From NCBI GenBank assembly GCA_000405945.1, contig ASOC01000004.1, positions 1 to 40,173 on the forward strand: a stretch of 40,173 bases of DNA, read 5' to 3'. The notes beneath the pieces were generated by a model. It was given only the letters and a program-made list of their open reading frames with translations. It searched no databases and was not told the DNA's origin. Positions 37,980 to 40,173 of the stretch are shown one piece after another. The first letter of the stretch is position 1, and every line of letters begins with the position of its first letter. The DNA comes from Candidatus Omnitrophus fodinae SCGC AAA011-A17 (GTDB lineage Bacteria > Omnitrophota > Omnitrophia > Omnitrophales > Omnitrophaceae). Both the position numbers and the translations under genes were made by a program.

Positions 37980-38470
37980 GGTTTTCTTTCCCCGCTGAGC
38001 TCCTCGATAAAATCCTTAACCGCTTCGCGCTGGCTGGATTCGTTCATTTCCCGCTTAATCACGTGCTCGGCCGCACCCAGGGCTAAATCCACGATTTTCA
38101 TGCGCAAATCAAGCTGGGCTTTGAAAATTTCAAGATCGATATTTTCCTTCGCTTTGGCCAGAATCTGGTTGGCATCCTCGCGCGCTTTCTCACAAATTTC
38201 CTGCGCGATTTTTTTGCCTTCCGAAACAGCCTCCTGGATTTTTACCCGGGCCTCGTCCTCGATTTTGGTCAAGCGGCCCTCATAATCCTTTTGAAGGTTT
38301 GAAATTTCCTTCCGGCCGTTTTCAATATCGCGCAGACCGTTCTGGATACGGCTTCTGCGGTCATCGAGAAGCTTTAAAATCGGCTTCCAGGCAAAGGTTT
38401 TGAGTATCCAGAAAAATAGCGCAAAGCCAAGCAGCTGGGCAATGATTTCGCGGACTATTGAGTCATTCAT
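37976..38470 (-). CDS. atpF: ATP synthase b subunit
   Basis: This is the stator b subunit of Fo. One membrane helix at about residues 8-25 (AQLLGFALFFWILKTFAW) is followed by a long charged coiled coil to residue 164. Only one b gene is present, so a homodimer is expected. GGGAG lies 8 bases before the ATG. It follows atpE after 18 bases. Confidence 0.96.
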   Translation of the reverse strand: MNDSIVREIIAQLLGFALFFWILKTFAWKPILKLLDDRRSRIQNGLRDIENGRKEISNLQKDYEGRLTKIEDEARVKIQEAVSEGKKIAQEICEKAREDANQILAKAKENIDLEIFKAQLDLRMKIVDLALGAAEHVIKREMNESSQREAVKDFIEELSGERKP

Positions 38471-38488
38471 GACTCTCTCTCCCGCTTA

Positions 38489-38719
38489 TTAAATTTTGCC
38501 GCTGATGAGAAACGCGAACACCAGAGCGTAAATCGTGAGCGCTTCGATGAACGCGCAGCCAGTCACCATGTTGACCAGAATCTTGTTGGCCGCCTCAGGC
38601 TGTCTGGCGGTCGCATCCATAGCAGCCGCTACCGCGCGCCCCAGGGCCATGGCAGAAGCAAACGCCGCGATGGCAAGTGACAAAGGAAGTGCAAGTGACA
38701 GAATCGATCTGAAATCCAT
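38489..38719 (-). CDS. atpE: ATP synthase c subunit
   Basis: This is the proteolipid that forms the Fo ring. The 76 residues form two helices joined by ARQPEA. The ion-binding Glu is in GCAFIEALTIYALVFAF. The position that holds Gln in helix 1 of sodium-type c subunits is hydrophobic here, and the residue after the Glu is Ala rather than Ser, so proton coupling is expected. Helix 1 is rich in alanine rather than glycine. AGGAGG sits 5 bases before the ATG. The transposase gene ends 34 bases upstream. Confidence 0.96.
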   Translation of the reverse strand: MDFRSILSLALPLSLAIAAFASAMALGRAVAAAMDATARQPEAANKILVNMVTGCAFIEALTIYALVFAFLISGKI

Positions 38720-38724
38720 AAAAT

Positions 38725-38730
38725 CCTCCT
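38725..38730 (-). promoter_or_regulatory. atpE ribosome binding site
   Basis: A perfect AGGAGG on the minus strand with a 5-base spacer to the ATG. It survived next to the transposon, so the insertion boundary must lie upstream of 38730. Confidence 0.8.
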
Positions 38731-40173
38731 AGTTTTACTGTCTGAGTTATGAATCATTGTACGATCCGTAAAGGGGCCAATAAGTTATGTTTTTTCCAGT
38801 GATAGAATCGAGCCAATTCATTGCGTTCAAGCCTTCTTGTTCGGTCGCGAGCAATCCGAGCAGGATCCGCACAATCACAAATTTTGTGCAGGCTCATTGC
38901 TATGCCCTCGCGAATCTGAGGGACCGTGATCGCTGGCGTCAAGGGTTTACCTCGGAGCGCCTCTTGGGTCAGGAACCAAATCGCCATCAAGGAAAGCGTT
39001 TGATGATGATGCCAACCCGTCCAAGTACGCACCTCATAATCACCAAGCCCGGCTTCACTTTTAGCGCGCTTCAGCGAATCCTCAATTCTATGTTCTGCTT
39101 TCACAACTCGCCCCAATTCTGCAAGAGAAGTCTCGGCAGGCGCATTCGAAAGAAAGTAATCGTGCCTCCAAGTTCCATCTTCCTCTTGTCTCTGGGTTAC
39201 TACCAAAAGTTCTTCCTTCGTACTGACGCATTGTCTTTCTGTTTTGGTTGCGACACGGCATTTGGCCATCTTCAGTTTCAGTGGCCCTTTTTCACCATGC
39301 CGTACGGTGATCTCGCTCCAAGCTTGTTTCGGAAGTCTTTGTGCCCAATCCCGCACCCTTTCGAATTTTCGCTTGGGCTGAGCGCCAGACCCGCTATGAG
39401 AAGCCTCTGGCCGCGGCCCTTCCAAATCACGGACGGTAGTATTGGAAGGTACTGCAAGCAGATAATGCTCTCCTTGATCGCGCAAAGCCTCTCGAAACCA
39501 TGTCACATGCCCCATTTCATCGTCTCCAGTAATCCAAGCGTGAGGCAACGAAGAACCATGCGCTTCAAGCATCTCAAGCGCCAATGCATGCCGGGTCTGA
39601 TAACGAACCCCTTTCGGAACACTGCATTGTTTACGGCGTTTTTTATCTTTCGTCCATTCCTGCGGAAGGTACAAGCGTGTATCTACCAAGGCATGTTCTT
39701 TTTCAGACACATAGCCCATGTAGATCGCCACTTGTCCATTGTCGACCTTGCCCAGCCGACCAATCCATTGCCGCGCTACCCCTACCGAATCTTTTCCCTG
39801 TTTGGGGAAACCCGAAGGATCAAAAACAATCACCCCTGTGGGGTCTCCAATTTCAGCGGCCACTTGACCCACCAGAACTTCAATCAAAGGCTGATGATCC
39901 CACAAAGAGGTGCCAATAAAATGTTGCAATCCTTGGCGGTCTTGATCATAACGATAGGCTATCGACTCGCTGTTCTTTCTCTCCAAATCCGACATCAAAC
40001 CTCCCAGGTAGGTTTGGGCGTGTTGTCTTTGTTCTGTCCTCCGAAGATGAGACGCATAAGGAGTCACAAATCTTTCAACACGCTTTACTATATCATCGAA
40101 AATTTCTGGAGAAACTTCACATTGAGTCAACAGTTCTTTCTTGCGAATATCAAAGAGCGATTCCATCGATGGC
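38731..40173 (-). mobile_element. IS701-type insertion sequence, partly in the window
   Basis: The transposase gene fills 38754-40166. The left boundary lies somewhere in 38731-38753, and the right end is beyond the window, so the terminal inverted repeats and target duplication cannot be paired. The coordinates given are outer limits. Confidence 0.7.
38754..40166 (-). CDS. IS701-family DDE transposase
   Basis: This transposase would cut and paste its own element. The DDE residues fit D in VIVFDPSGFPKQGKDSVG, D in HAWITGDDEMGHV and E in VVKAEHRIEDSLKRAKSEAG, with LGKVDNGQVAIYMGYVS between the first two as in the IS701 (DDE_5) group. At 470 residues it looks full length and has no stop or frameshift, so it may be active. 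It reads toward atpE. The start is at ATG 40166; only 7 bases lie beyond it. Confidence 0.93.
   Translation of the reverse strand: MESLFDIRKKELLTQCEVSPEIFDDIVKRVERFVTPYASHLRRTEQRQHAQTYLGGLMSDLERKNSESIAYRYDQDRQGLQHFIGTSLWDHQPLIEVLVGQVAAEIGDPTGVIVFDPSGFPKQGKDSVGVARQWIGRLGKVDNGQVAIYMGYVSEKEHALVDTRLYLPQEWTKDKKRRKQCSVPKGVRYQTRHALALEMLEAHGSSLPHAWITGDDEMGHVTWFREALRDQGEHYLLAVPSNTTVRDLEGPRPEASHSGSGAQPKRKFERVRDWAQRLPKQAWSEITVRHGEKGPLKLKMAKCRVATKTERQCVSTKEELLVVTQRQEEDGTWRHDYFLSNAPAETSLAELGRVVKAEHRIEDSLKRAKSEAGLGDYEVRTWTGWHHHQTLSLMAIWFLTQEALRGKPLTPAITVPQIREGIAMSLHKICDCADPARIARDRTRRLERNELARFYHWKKHNLLAPLRIVQ

Overview
The window looks like a chromosome segment of an uncultured, Gram-negative-type bacterium of intermediate GC content. 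The outsized pyruvate:ferredoxin oxidoreductase, a futalosine-pathway menaquinone gene, a long-form ThiC, an HD-GYP protein fused to an RsbW-like kinase and the mix of respiration and anaerobic pyruvate oxidation would fit Omnitrophota or a related PVC-type lineage. That assignment is inference; no rRNA or other taxonomic marker is present. Coding density is high. Apart from three genes at 1.2-3.1 kb, everything is on the minus strand.

Region by region. 0-3.1 kb is signalling: a GAF sensor histidine kinase diverges from an HD-GYP/RsbW-like fusion, a STAS anti-anti-sigma protein and a small membrane protein. 3.2-8.0 kb is one giant PFOR gene with its own leader. 15.4 to 8.1 kb (minus) is a compact cofactor operon: thiC, a ThiF/MoeB-like E1 enzyme, a cysteine desulfurase, a second class V PLP enzyme, queF, a VanY-like D,D-carboxypeptidase and an aldo/keto reductase, mostly joined by start/stop overlaps. 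18.7-15.5 kb is a membrane/spermidine-synthase-like/TPR fusion. 22.3-18.9 kb is a run of mainly Fe-S enzymes: glutaredoxin-like protein, nadA, ispG, mqnE-like. 23.1-22.4 kb is a lone radical SAM gene.

From 38.7 down to 23.5 kb lies one long co-oriented array: atpE-F-H-A-G-D-C, nuoJ-K-L-M-N, a NYN-domain protein, a hemD-hemE fusion and hemH. Most junctions overlap or are a few bases apart, which ties ATP synthase, the proton-pumping arm of complex I and late haem synthesis together. An IS701-type transposase gene sits directly upstream of atpE, where atpB would be expected.

The most unusual feature is a family of about 60-65 bp palindromic elements inserted in frame inside proteins of this array: HemH (two, one degenerate), the HemE part of HemDE, NuoJ and AtpG (three). 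They share a central GC-rich hairpin, an outer stem that differs between copies but stays paired, and a CTGGCC-containing tail; they occur in both orientations and more than one reading frame. This resembles the Rickettsia palindromic elements in principle but not obviously in sequence. A second, unrelated 141-bp structured repeat occurs twice, after hemH and between nuoL and nuoM, with paired substitutions that preserve its stems. Other intergenic hairpin clusters lie at 18.8-18.95 kb and 23.2-23.3 kb. Several promoter-like sites place the -10 box only 6-14 bases from the start codon, hinting at leaderless or very short-leader mRNAs.
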